From an uncultured bacterium (GTDB lineage: Bacteria; Cyanobacteriota; Vampirovibrionia; Gastranaerophilales; Gastranaerophilaceae), in assembly GCA_902777855.1 (NCBI GenBank), contig CACYVN010000006.1, positions 28,259 to 92,258 on the forward strand: a DNA stretch of 64,000 nt, given 5' to 3'. How positions within the stretch are numbered: position 1 is the stretch's first letter; each line of letters starts with the position of its first letter. The notes beneath the pieces were generated by a model that worked only from the letters and a program-made list of their open reading frames with translations, searched no databases and had not been told where the DNA came from. The position numbers were made by a program, and so were the translations under genes. Below, piece by piece: positions 17,012-28,300 of the stretch.

Positions 17012-17793
17012 TAAAAATGGTCGCAACGGATATTGACGGAACGATTTTGCCCTACAACGGGGAATTTCGCCCTGCTGTTTTGGATTGCATAAATGATTTA
17101 ACCGCAAAAGGAGTGAAAGTTATACTTGTAACAGGCAGAATGCACTCCTCAGCTGTTCCGCTTGCAAAAAAACTGGGGCTTGATACTCCTGTTATCTCTT
17201 ATCAGGGCGGTCTTATTAAAGAAATGAACGGCAACACGCTTTACCAAAGCAACTTACCCCCGCAAACCGCAAAAGAAATCATAAAATGGGGGAGAGAAAA
17301 TAGAGTTCACCTGAACCTTTATCTTGACGACAAATTGTACGTTGAAGAAGATAATGAGATTATACAATATTACATTAAGGGCAAATTTGTTGATTACACT
17401 GTTTGTTCGTTTGACGATTTGGAAATAAAAAATGTAAACAAACTGCTTGCGATAGATATTCACGATGCAGACAGAGTATCAGGGTGGGTTGAAATTTTAA
17501 AAGAAAAATACCCTCAGCTTTATATCGTAAAATCTACCCCGTATTACTGCGAAATCGGGCCGTCAGATGCAAAAAAATCGTTAAGTGTGGAATTTTTGTG
17601 CAACTATTGGGGAATAAAAAAAGAAGAAGTTTTGACTATTGGGGATCAGAATAACGACATTGATTTGGTCGAATGCGGAGGAATCGGGGTTGCGATGGGC
17701 AACGGTACCGAAGAACTAAAAGCCTGCGCCGATTATATTACAGACACCTGCGACAACGACGGCTTTGTTAAAGCGATAGAAAAATTCTGTTAG
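17008..17793 (+). CDS. Cof-type HAD-superfamily phosphatase
   Basis: HAD hydrolase of subclass IIB (Cof/YidA type). Motif I is DIDGTIL with nucleophile D8 and D10; motif II is VTGR at about 41; the IIB cap lies between 85 and 185; motif III/IV is K190ish with GDQNNDIDLVE near 212. These enzymes dephosphorylate sugar phosphates or flavin and pyridoxal phosphates; the substrate is not predictable. Coupled to nudF. Confidence 0.88.
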   Translation: MIKMVATDIDGTILPYNGEFRPAVLDCINDLTAKGVKVILVTGRMHSSAVPLAKKLGLDTPVISYQGGLIKEMNGNTLYQSNLPPQTAKEIIKWGRENRVHLNLYLDDKLYVEEDNEIIQYYIKGKFVDYTVCSFDDLEIKNVNKLLAIDIHDADRVSGWVEILKEKYPQLYIVKSTPYYCEIGPSDAKKSLSVEFLCNYWGIKKEEVLTIGDQNNDIDLVECGGIGVAMGNGTEELKACADYITDTCDNDGFVKAIEKFC

Positions 17794-17795
17794 AT

Positions 17796-18191
17796 TTATT
17801 TATCAAAACTATCTCTGCACATACCTTTTTTCCACCACGCACAATCGGAACAAAGTTGTTCATGTTTCTTCTTTGTGAAATTCATTTTAATTTTGTCTAA
17901 AATATCGGAATATTTGTATATTTGACCTTTTACAAGCCCTAAAATATCTGCAACATCTTTGTCTAATTTTTTTACAGTTTCATTTATGCACCTTGATTTT
18001 TTTTCCTGTAAAATGGCAGGGCATTTTTTGCATAAATCATCATTGCCGTCGATTATCAATATATCCGCATCAGGATTTTTGTCGAGCTGTTTTGAAATTT
18101 TACTCCACGAATTTGCCTGAGATTTTGAATAATTTAGTCCTTTATAACCCTGTAAACACAGGAAATGATGGGGTCTTAATGATATTTTCAT
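17796..18191 (-). CDS. DUF1284 family Cys-rich protein
   Basis: A 131-aa protein matching the DUF1284 pattern: N-terminal LRPHHFLCLQGYKG, DDLCKKCP near 52-59, a cysteine at about 68, and C-terminal CSDCAWWKKGMC. The conserved His and Cys residues suggest an Fe-S cluster or metal binding. Function unknown. The upstream region has TTGATC-18-TATAAT with the -10 ending ten bases before the ATG and no ribosome binding site, so its mRNA may be nearly leaderless. It follows the acyltransferase gene by 11 bases. Confidence 0.8.
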   Translation of the reverse strand: MKISLRPHHFLCLQGYKGLNYSKSQANSWSKISKQLDKNPDADILIIDGNDDLCKKCPAILQEKKSRCINETVKKLDKDVADILGLVKGQIYKYSDILDKIKMNFTKKKHEQLCSDCAWWKKGMCRDSFDK

Positions 18192-18202
18192 AGTTTTGCT
18201 TA

Positions 18203-19024
18203 TTATACATCTGCAACTTCAGGCAGATCAATACTTTTTAATCTTTGTTCAATTCGTCTGTACCATTTGAGGTGTTGTTTGAACAAAATCTGATAATCTT
18301 CAACTTTTCCTGTTGAAATATTGTGGAATTGTTCATCACAAACCTCTGTCAGTGCATTTTCCAAAAATTTTGTATATTCATGCCTGTCAATATTTTTGTC
18401 TGTCAGTTCAATACATTTGCCAAAATCCATAACGACTTCCGGTCTGTTATCTCTAAAGAAACAGTATTCAATTGCGCAAGGAATTAAATTGATTTTATCG
18501 TATTTTTTTACTGCGCTTTGAGCAATATATGCAAGCCCGGTTTGGAACTCTATCGGTCTGTAGTGAGGTGGTCTGATTATCCCCTGCGGGAAAATGCACA
18601 ACAGATTTCTCAAATCACTTAATAAATCAACCGAATATTTCAACGCTTTCATCGCAGACTGAGGAGATTTTTTGTTAACAGAATAAGCTCCTCCACGCCT
18701 TAAAAGCGGAAATCTGTTAAGTTCTTCAACCATCAGACGAATTTCTTTTTTACAAATTCTGTGTGCAACATTGTATAAAACTATACCGTCCCACCAGTTT
18801 GAATGAGGGAAGAACAAAATTGTCGGGGCTTTGGCATCACGGTTTGCATAATTTTCATAGCCGTTGTAGCGAAAAGCATAAAATCTGTTTTGGAGCATAT
18901 TAAAAAAGAACAAACTTGCAATAGTAAGCCAGAATTTGCTTGTCTTTGCAGGCTTGAATGCCTCCTCTTTACCTCTTAATTGTGTTGGTGGAACGTCTGA
19001 ATATAATTTTTCCTTCACTACCAT
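18203..19024 (-). CDS. PlsC-like lysophospholipid acyltransferase
   Basis: Membrane-associated acyltransferase of the PlsC family. The catalytic HX4D is HSNWWD near 92-97, the FPQG motif (CIFPQGIIRPP) near 175, and a hydrophobic N-terminal region around 40-60 should associate with the membrane. It likely transfers acyl chains to glycerol-3-phosphate derivatives or other lipids. The ORF extends to a TTG at 19042, but the ATG at 19024 keeps the whole domain and has GGAG upstream, at rather long spacing. Confidence 0.8.
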   Translation of the reverse strand: MVVKEKLYSDVPPTQLRGKEEAFKPAKTSKFWLTIASLFFFNMLQNRFYAFRYNGYENYANRDAKAPTILFFPHSNWWDGIVLYNVAHRICKKEIRLMVEELNRFPLLRRGGAYSVNKKSPQSAMKALKYSVDLLSDLRNLLCIFPQGIIRPPHYRPIEFQTGLAYIAQSAVKKYDKINLIPCAIEYCFFRDNRPEVVMDFGKCIELTDKNIDRHEYTKFLENALTEVCDEQFHNISTGKVEDYQILFKQHLKWYRRIEQRLKSIDLPEVADV

Positions 19025-19082
19025 AAAACTATAATACTCCAATTCTCAATAAAATAAAAGACTTTATAAAGAAATTTAACCT

Positions 19083-19556
19083 TTATTTTTCTAAAAGCAC
19101 CACCGCGTTTGCTTCAATGGCAAGCTTTTGCCCGACGGCATCAAGATTTTCCTTTGTTTTGGCTTTTATTGAAATATCATTAGGCTTGATTTCCAAAATA
19201 TTTGCCAGAGCGGATTTCATTTTTGGAATATACGGCATCATTTTCGGCTCCTGAGCAATAATGTTGCTGTCAATATTCACAATAGAAAACCCTTTGTCTT
19301 TCACGATTTTAAACACTTTTTTTAATAACACAGTACTGTCTGCATTTTTATAACTCGGGTCGGTGTCGGGAAATAGTGTTCCGATATCATCCAAAGCCAA
19401 AGCCCCAAGCATAGCATCAATTATTGCATGAATTAAAACATCCGCATCAGAATGACCTAATAAGCCCTTTTCGTGGGTAATTTTTACTCCGCCGATAATC
19501 AAATCCCTGCCTCTGATTAGTTTGTGAATATCGTAACCTGTCCCGATTCTGTACAT
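19083..19556 (-). CDS. ispF: 2-C-methyl-D-erythritol 2,4-cyclodiphosphate synthase
   Basis: MEP-pathway enzyme converting CDP-ME 2-phosphate to ME-cPP. Seen: GTGYDIH (D8 and H10 zinc ligands), GGVKI, GLLGHSDADVLIHAIIDA (zinc His and substrate loop), LGALALDDIGTLFPDTD and the C-terminal TKENLDAVGQKLAIE. The 157-aa length is standard. GGAG lies before the ATG and a TATAAT 20 bases further up. Together with ispE at 33304 it shows a non-mevalonate isoprenoid pathway. Confidence 0.96.
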   Translation of the reverse strand: MYRIGTGYDIHKLIRGRDLIIGGVKITHEKGLLGHSDADVLIHAIIDAMLGALALDDIGTLFPDTDPSYKNADSTVLLKKVFKIVKDKGFSIVNIDSNIIAQEPKMMPYIPKMKSALANILEIKPNDISIKAKTKENLDAVGQKLAIEANAVVLLEK

Positions 19557-19661
19557 AATAAAACTCCAACGGAATTATAATAGCACATTTGTGCCGAATA
19601 GAGCAAATTTATTTTTTATGGGTTTTATAATTTTACATATCAGATATGAGGGAATATTTTT

Positions 19662-20954
19662 ATGAAAGTTAATTTAATAAGCAAAGTTTTAATTGGTTCA
19701 ATGGCGTTAAATGCCGGTCAAAAAGCTTCTGCTCAGATACCCCGTCAATTCGCTCCGATTACACAAAACATAGATAAATTTATTCCGTCAAAAATTAATC
19801 CTGAAAAAACATTTGATATTTTGAAAAATTTAACCGAATTGTTAAGCGGTAATTTTAATTCTGTCAGTACAAAAGTTTCAAAAACTAAAAAGAACATAAA
19901 AGTAAAGCCTAAAAGTGTTAAAAAAGTTCCAAAGCAAAAAATTGTGAAAAAAACAAAACAGAACAAATCTGTTAAAAAATCAACCCATACTTTGCAAAGC
20001 GCTCCTGTCGAACCCGTAAAAAGAACTGTTACATCAACACTTGATGGAGGTAAATACTGGGTAAGCGGTAAAAATATATCTTACGGGTATCCTGCTGAAT
20101 ATACCGTACCTAAAGGGGTAACTCAAAAAGGTATTAAAATTGCCAATGCAAATGGTGTTTCATTATACAGATTAAAAATAGCAAATCCGGATATAAATTT
20201 TGACAACCCTGTACAAGGCGGAACAGTTTTAAAAATACCCGGAAGATACATAATAAACCCAGGAACAGTCAAAAGTTTTGATGATGTAGTCAAAACAACC
20301 GGAATTGATAAACACTATATAAAAGATATTTTAATCGGGATTGAAGGCAGAAAGCAAAAGCCTGATTTGGTTTGCAAATCTGACAAAGTCCGCAGTAAAG
20401 AGTATCCGCATGGTTGTCCGACAATCGGTTTTGGACATATAGGCAGAGTAAACGGGAAAATTATTGTTGTAAATAAAACCAGAATAACGGAGGCTCAGGC
20501 ATACGAACTTCTTGCACAGGATATTCTTGATGCAAAAGTTGATGCACTTGTTTATATGGGTAAGCCGTTATTTAACAGTGCACCTGAATCTGTACAGACA
20601 GGAATTATAGATGTTGTTTTTAACAAAGGGGTTGAAGCTTTTGACCGAGAAGGTTCACCGACAAGGTTAATAAAAAAAGACCTTGAGAAAAGAGATTACG
20701 CATCTGCTGCCGCACATACGGTTTTAAAAACTTTAAGCAGAGGGCTTAAAAAACGTAATGTGTATAGAGTAATTATGTCAACTGAAGATTTATCTAAAGA
20801 ACAAAGAAATAAAGCATTAAAAATGGCACGTCTGCATTATATTAATACTTTGAGCCAATTCTCCGGGAATAAATGGAAAAGTGAAAGAGCATTTATGCAA
20901 AGGGCTTGGATTAATGCTCAAAACGGAAAAACCTACGATTTTTTCAAAAGATAA
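19662..20954 (+). CDS. Exported LysM plus GH24 lysozyme
   Basis: A 430-aa secreted cell-wall hydrolase. Signal peptide residues 1-24 (cleavage after ASA). A Lys/Thr-rich linker (about 70-115) follows, then a LysM-like segment (about 145-192: IKIANANGVSLYRLKIANP...GTVLKIP), then a T4-type lysozyme domain: catalytic E in GIEGRKQ near 222, TIGFGHI near 250, and TEAQAYELLAQD near 272. Role: binding and cleaving peptidoglycan outside the cytoplasmic membrane. It is not in a phage context. GAGGGAAT precedes the ATG. Confidence 0.8.
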   Translation: MKVNLISKVLIGSMALNAGQKASAQIPRQFAPITQNIDKFIPSKINPEKTFDILKNLTELLSGNFNSVSTKVSKTKKNIKVKPKSVKKVPKQKIVKKTKQNKSVKKSTHTLQSAPVEPVKRTVTSTLDGGKYWVSGKNISYGYPAEYTVPKGVTQKGIKIANANGVSLYRLKIANPDINFDNPVQGGTVLKIPGRYIINPGTVKSFDDVVKTTGIDKHYIKDILIGIEGRKQKPDLVCKSDKVRSKEYPHGCPTIGFGHIGRVNGKIIVVNKTRITEAQAYELLAQDILDAKVDALVYMGKPLFNSAPESVQTGIIDVVFNKGVEAFDREGSPTRLIKKDLEKRDYASAAAHTVLKTLSRGLKKRNVYRVIMSTEDLSKEQRNKALKMARLHYINTLSQFSGNKWKSERAFMQRAWINAQNGKTYDFFKR

Positions 20955-20987
20955 CAGGCAGGTTAGGTTTAAGCCGGATACAAACTC

Positions 20988-22141
<1,154 letters not shown>

Positions 22142-22149
22142 TTTTTAAT

Positions 22150-24798
22150 TTACACCATCATATTTGGATCAATATCGTCAGGATTTACAACCTGAACTCC
22201 AAAACGGGTTCTGAACAGATATTGTACTGTTTCAGATTGAATTTCAAACATCATTTTGTTAAACAGGTCAAAACATTCTTTTTTGTATTCAATAAGCGGA
22301 TCCTTTTGACCGTAAGCACGGAGCCCGATACTGTCCTGTAACATTCTTATATTTGTTAAATGGTCAATCCATTTTGCATCAACAACTTTCAGAAGTACGT
22401 CTTTTTCAAATTGTCTTACTATATTATCTTCAGTAAACGGTTCCTGTTTCGGAGTATCCGAATTGTATTCCGCAATAATTTTGTTATAAAATTCAATAAT
22501 CTCTACTTCATGGTCTTTATATGCCTGAATAACATAATCTTTTACTTTTTCATACATTGGAGTGTAACGCATATTCTGAATATCTTTAACTTCAATAAGT
22601 TTTGAAATCGGAGGAACAATTGAATGAAGTTCTTTGACCATTTTTTGAAGTTCTTCATAATTATATTCTTCAACTTTCATTTCAGGGGAAATGTAACTCC
22701 CTAAAATTCTGTCAACTTCCTGTTCTATCATATAGATAATATCGGAGTATAATCCTCTGCCTGAAAGAACTTTTCTTCTCTGGTGATAGAATTTTTCACG
22801 CTGAATATTGACAACATCGTCATAATCCAAAACTTGTTTTCTTATATCAAAATGAAAAGTTTCAACACGTTTTTGTGCTGATTTGATACGTTTTGTAATC
22901 ATAGGATGATCAATAGCTGTATTTTCAGGCAAGTTAAGCATATTCATAAGATTTTTAATCGCTTCACCGCCGAATATTCGCATCAAATTATCTTCCAAAG
23001 ATAAGAAAAATCTGGTAGAACCGGGGTCTCCCTGACGGGCTGCACGACCTCTTAACTGGTTATCAATTCTGCGGGATTCGTGACGTTCTGTTCCGATTAC
23101 GTGCAGCCCGCCTGCTTCAACAACTTGTGCATGCTCCTGTTCTGTTATTTTTCTTGCCTGTTCAAGTGCCTCATTTTTAAGCTTTTCATAATCACGATTT
23201 GATTCATCAATTCCCTGTTCATCAAGATTAGATTTAGCCAAATATTCTGCGTTACCACCGAGCAAAATGTCTGTACCACGACCTGCCATATTTGTCGCAA
23301 TTGTAACCGCCCCTGATCTGCCTGCCTGCGCAATGATGTAAGCTTCTTTTTCGTGGTGTTTTGCGTTTAAAACGTTATGTTTTATCCCTCTTTGTTTTAA
23401 CAGCGCCGATAAGTATTCAGATTTTTCAATACTTACTGTTCCTACAAGAACAGGACGACCGAGTTTGTGCTGTTTAATAATATCATCAATAACAGCCAAG
23501 TATTTTTGAACTTCAGTTTTATAAATAACATCGGGATGGTCGATTCTGATATCCGGTTTGTTTGTCGGAATAGCTGTAACCTCAAGATTATAAATCTTGC
23601 CAAATTCGGCTTCTTCAGTCATTGCCGTACCAGTCATACCAGACAATTTCGGATAAAGTCTGAAAAGGTTTTGGAAAGTGATACTTGCAAGAGTTTGAGT
23701 TTCGTCCTGAATTTCAACTCCTTCTTTTGCTTCAATCGCCTGATGCAGACCGTCAGACCAGCGACGACCTTCCATTATACGGCCGGTAAATTCATCAACA
23801 ATCATAACCTCGCCGTCTTTTACAACGTAATCGGTATCTTTTTCAAAAAGTTCTTTTGCTTTAAGTGCTTGTAAAAGATGGTGTGCAAGGTTTGTTTTTA
23901 TATCAAACAAGTCTCTGACCCCAAGAAGTTCCTGAGCTCTGTCTATACCATCTTCTGTCAAAATAACGTTTTTATTCTTTTCATCAACCGTATAATCTTT
24001 TTCTTTTTCAAGCTGGGGAGCAATTTTTGCCATTGTTCTGTATGTATCTTCAGACTGAGAAAGACGACCGCTGATAATTAACGGTGTTCTTGCTTCGTCA
24101 ATTAAAATACTGTCAACTTCGTCGATAATCGCATAGTTAAATGGTCTTTGAACAAGCATAGCTTCAGACGAAGCCATATTATCTCTTAAATAATCAAACC
24201 CAAATTCGTTATTTGTACCGTAAGTAATATCGCATCTGTATGCATCGTATTTAAGTGCAAAGTCTCTGGCACCTTCACCGTTAGACAAAATACACCCGAC
24301 AGATAACCCTAAAAATTCATAGATTTTACCCATCCATTCGCTGTCACGTTTTGCAAGATAATCGTTTACAGTGATAACGTGAACACCTTTACCTGTCAAA
24401 GCATTAAGGTAAGCAGGCAAAGTGGCAACTAAGGTTTTACCTTCACCTGTTCTCATTTCCGCAATATGTCCGTTATGCAAAAAATATCCGCCAATAAGCT
24501 GGACATCAAAGTGGCGCATATTGAGAACTCTTTTGCCGGCTTCACGAACAGTCGCAAATGCTTCAGGTAAAAGTTTATCCAATGCTTCTTTTTCAAGTTT
24601 TAAGTCTTCTTTAAAATTATTTGAACGTGGGCGCTGTGATAAAATTTCTTTAAATTCGGCCGTTTTTGCTTTTAACTGCTCGTCAGTCATAGCTGCAAAT
24701 TCAGGTTCCAACGCATTTATATGATCAACAATGCCCATCATGGCTTTGATTTTCTTTTCATTAGGGTCGCCCAATATTTTCAGTAACCACTTCATCAT
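22150..24798 (-). CDS. secA: Protein translocase ATPase SecA
   Basis: Motor of the Sec pathway, acting at the inner membrane with SecYEG. Seen: Walker A MRTGEGKTLV near 100, DEVDSIL(ID)EARTPL, the preprotein cross-linking domain, NMAGRGTDI, GGLHVIGTERHESRRIDNQLRGRAARQGDPG (split here into its motif parts VIGTERHESRRID and GRAARQGDPG), and the helical scaffold. It has no C-terminal SEC-C zinc tail: it ends in DDIDPNMMV. The ATG pair at 24798/24795 has GGAGAGG upstream and gives the canonical MKWLLKILGDPNEKK start. Confidence 0.96.
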   Translation of the reverse strand: MMKWLLKILGDPNEKKIKAMMGIVDHINALEPEFAAMTDEQLKAKTAEFKEILSQRPRSNNFKEDLKLEKEALDKLLPEAFATVREAGKRVLNMRHFDVQLIGGYFLHNGHIAEMRTGEGKTLVATLPAYLNALTGKGVHVITVNDYLAKRDSEWMGKIYEFLGLSVGCILSNGEGARDFALKYDAYRCDITYGTNNEFGFDYLRDNMASSEAMLVQRPFNYAIIDEVDSILIDEARTPLIISGRLSQSEDTYRTMAKIAPQLEKEKDYTVDEKNKNVILTEDGIDRAQELLGVRDLFDIKTNLAHHLLQALKAKELFEKDTDYVVKDGEVMIVDEFTGRIMEGRRWSDGLHQAIEAKEGVEIQDETQTLASITFQNLFRLYPKLSGMTGTAMTEEAEFGKIYNLEVTAIPTNKPDIRIDHPDVIYKTEVQKYLAVIDDIIKQHKLGRPVLVGTVSIEKSEYLSALLKQRGIKHNVLNAKHHEKEAYIIAQAGRSGAVTIATNMAGRGTDILLGGNAEYLAKSNLDEQGIDESNRDYEKLKNEALEQARKITEQEHAQVVEAGGLHVIGTERHESRRIDNQLRGRAARQGDPGSTRFFLSLEDNLMRIFGGEAIKNLMNMLNLPENTAIDHPMITKRIKSAQKRVETFHFDIRKQVLDYDDVVNIQREKFYHQRRKVLSGRGLYSDIIYMIEQEVDRILGSYISPEMKVEEYNYEELQKMVKELHSIVPPISKLIEVKDIQNMRYTPMYEKVKDYVIQAYKDHEVEIIEFYNKIIAEYNSDTPKQEPFTEDNIVRQFEKDVLLKVVDAKWIDHLTNIRMLQDSIGLRAYGQKDPLIEYKKECFDLFNKMMFEIQSETVQYLFRTRFGVQVVNPDDIDPNMMV

Positions 24799-24896
24799 AA
24801 CTAAGATACCTCTCCTCAAGTTTATATATTAAAAGTCTAACATAAACATATAAAAGTCGATAGGTAAATAAGTGAATAATTTATCAGAAATATATA

Positions 24897-24931
24897 AAAC
24901 CCCCATATCATTAAAGATATGAGGGTTTTAA
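24897..24931 (-). terminator. Terminator after the winged-helix gene
   Basis: AAAACCC..CATATC (24897-24909) pairs with GATATG.GGGTTTT (24916-24929) with one mismatch and a six-base loop; T-rich on the minus-strand exit. It insulates secA from the gene at 24977. Confidence 0.7.
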
Positions 24932-24976
24932 AAGTGTTTATTGATATATATTTTAAAATAGTGGTGAATTTGATAA

Positions 24977-25204
24977 TTATCTTAAACTAACCTTTACAGC
25001 AGGTCCTTTTTGTTGAATTTCAACTTTGTTTTCTCTTGCTAACCAGCCTAAACCTAAATCTGCAAAATTACCTTTAAGGTCTAAATCTTTTTTCATTTTT
25101 GTGAAAGATACTGTTCCGTTTGTATGGAGATATTCATATATTTCTCCTGCGCTGAATCCGATTTGTTCTTCCAATGTCAAACTAACTTTTTTTGATGCTG
25201 CCAT
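24977..25204 (-). CDS. Winged-helix protein, DUF2582-like
   Basis: A 75-aa small winged-helix protein: EEQIGFSAGEIYEYLHTNGTVSFTKMKKDL (motif parts GEIYEYL and TVSFTKMKK) and the conserved LGLGWLARENKVEI. This matches the DUF2582 pattern of small helix-turn-helix proteins of unknown role. The ATG at 25204 has GGAG upstream. A short reading-frame extension to 25252 lacks such a site and is not favoured. Confidence 0.75.
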   Translation of the reverse strand: MAASKKVSLTLEEQIGFSAGEIYEYLHTNGTVSFTKMKKDLDLKGNFADLGLGWLARENKVEIQQKGPAVKVSLR

Positions 25205-25363
25205 AATTTGTTTCTCCTTCCATAGATCAAATAATAATTGTATCCGTAACACTTTTTCGATAGTTCAATGGTATAACATTTTCAAATTTCAAACATCATA
25301 TTAAGGGTGTACATTTTTGGCACATTTTTATGCTAATATACATCATAAGGAGTATTGCTCTAT

Positions 25364-28300
25364 ATGTTTATTGAGGGAAGTTTAATATCGGCCAAGACAG
25401 ATATTTTGATTGATAAATATGCACAGTTTTTAAATAATGGCGTAAGTGCATCGCAAATTCTTGTGATTGTACAAAATTCTACCCTCAAAAACGAGTTTAT
25501 AAAAAAAGTTCTTGAAAAACTGAATATTGACTGTATAGAAAAACTGCAAGTACATTCATTTTATTCACTGGTATACAACACAGTCAGTGACAACTGGGCA
25601 TTTTTAGAAGACAGGAATGTGTTTGATAATCCTGTTATTCTGCCAAATTTATCCGGGTTAGAGGTTTCTCAGTTTATATTAAAAGATATTTTAAAAGAAG
25701 TGCCGTTCAAGGGTTACAATTCAAGAATGTCGTTAATTCAGCAAATTTTCAGACGCTACTCGCTGATTATTCAGAATAATCTTTCGCAGAGTGAAATTGA
25801 TGAACGTGCAAAGATTCTGAAAGAGGGTTTTAGTGATGAAGCATCAATTGCGATTAAAAAACTTTTGCGCAAAACCCTTGAACTCCGTGGATTTGACTAT
25901 TTAAGGCAATGCCTTTTATTTAATTTTATCTATAAAAATACGCCTTATTTTAAAGATATAAAATATCTTTTTATTGATGATGCGGATGAATGTACTCCGA
26001 TTTGTATTGATTTTGTTGAATATTTATCAAAACATTTAACGGATTTTTATATTGCAATAGATCCTCTTGGTTCATGCAGATGCGGATATTTGAGTGCTGA
26101 TAAAAATAATTATGCACGGCTGAAAAAAATTTTTGGTAAATATGATGTTGGCGTGGCAGCGCCGATTTACAATACCCTTTACAAAGTCTGCAAAGATGAA
26201 AGCAGGTTGGGATTGCTATCCCGATTAGAAACTGTTTCAGACAAACTCTTTGCAAATGTTGTAAATGGCGAATTTAACAAGCTTGAGAACTTTTCTTATT
26301 CATCATTTTCAAAGCGCGCTCAAATGGCTGAAAGCGTTATAAATAAAATTAACAAACTTTTGAAAAACGGCACAAAGCCATACGAAATATCAATTATCAG
26401 TCCTGTAATTGATGAAATGCTAAAATTTACCCTCAAAAACAGTTTAAAAACAGTTAATCTGATGTTTTTAACCGGAAGCGAAAAACTTATTCAAAACAAG
26501 TTCGTTCTTGGTGCAATTACTATTCTGAAATTCAACACTGATTTGAAAAATACTCTGAGTGAATTTGATATAAGAGTTATTTTGTCGGAATTTTTAAAAA
26601 TTCCGATTAAATATTGCGGGAAAATTCTCTCACATTTTGAAAAGACCAAAGAGCTTATCTCGTATGAATTTGAAGATAGTGAATACACCTTAAAATATGG
26701 CAAATTTTTGGAATTAATACAAATTTTATCAATTTCGGATAAAAAAATATCAGAACAAATAGTCGATATTTATGAGGAACTTTTCACTTTCGAAAGATTT
26801 GATAAAAATGAAATAAACAAATTCAATTTTTTTATAAAGCAAATCAGGGATTTTGAGGATATTTTCGGTGCGGAATTTAACAAACGCAAGACAGATATTA
26901 TTTTGCAAATTGAAAACTCGGTTATATCGGAAAATCCTTATTCTGTTCTTGAAATCGAACGGAATGACCTTGTAATTTCCACTCCGCAAAAAATTATTGA
27001 TAATCATATTAAGACAAAATATCAGTTCTGGCTTGATATTTCAAGCAGCGAATGGATAAAATCGGATACAGGACCGTTATATAATGCGTGGGTATTTCAA
27101 AAAGATTGGGATAAGGACACCTACACTATAGACGATAACATAAAACTGTCTGCTGACAAAAATGCAAGAGTTTTGCGTAAATTATCACTTTGCGCAAGTG
27201 AGCATGTATACTGTTATTCAAGCCTTTTTGATTCAAACGGCGTCGAAAATTATGGCGGAATTGAAGAATATATAATAACTTCGGATAATGATTTACCTGA
27301 CGATAATTCTGAACAAGGTTTTAAGGTTATTCCGAGAGCAGACCAAAAACCTGTTCTTGATTATGAAAAAGGTTATATGGGGATTTCTGCTGTTCCCGGA
27401 GCAGGAAAAACAACTATTTTACTTGCATTGATTATTAAATTATTAGAAAAGGGAATAAATCCTGAAAATATTTTCGTTTTGACTTATATGGATTCTGCGG
27501 CGAGAAATTTTAGGGAAAGAATCAAAAATGTACGTAAAAATTCGTCGAGGTTGCCTAATATCAGTACTATTCATGGTCTTGCGCTGAGAATTTTAAAAGA
27601 AAACGGCAACTATGAAAAACTCGGTTTGAATGCTGATTTCGAAATATGTGACGATTCTCAAAGGGGCAGGATTTTAAGAGAAATTTCCCAAAGACTCGGT
27701 ATAGATAAAAAAGTGGCTGATGAATTTGACAGAGCTATATCGACCTTTAAAATGAACGGCGGAATTTTACCTGAAAATATTACAGACTCAAAACTCAGGA
27801 AATTTGCCTCTTTTTACAAATTTTATGCTGAAAATCTTAAAAACTATAATCTTATAGATTATGATGATATGCTTACAGGTTCTGTCAAATTGTTAGAAGA
27901 AAATCCTGATATTCTTGCCTATTATCAAAATATTTGTGAGTTTTTAATTGAAGATGAGGCACAGGACTCCTCACTTATTCAGCAGAAACTTATTACGCTC
28001 TTGGGCGGGAAATACAAAAATATAATAAGGTGCGGAGATGTAAATCAATCGATTACTGCTACTTTTTCAAACGCTGATGTTGACGGTTTCAGAAAGTTTA
28101 TAACAGAAAATTACAATGTAAGCATGAATTGCTCTCAAAGATGTACCGAAGATGTCTGGGAACTTGCAAACAGACTTGTTACCAATTCATTAGCGAATAA
28201 GACAACTGAGAGTGCATTTTTCAAAATGTTTATGCAGCCTGTTGACGGCAAAAATCCTGTTGAAAGCCATGCTGTTACTTTTGAAATTTTTGATACTTCA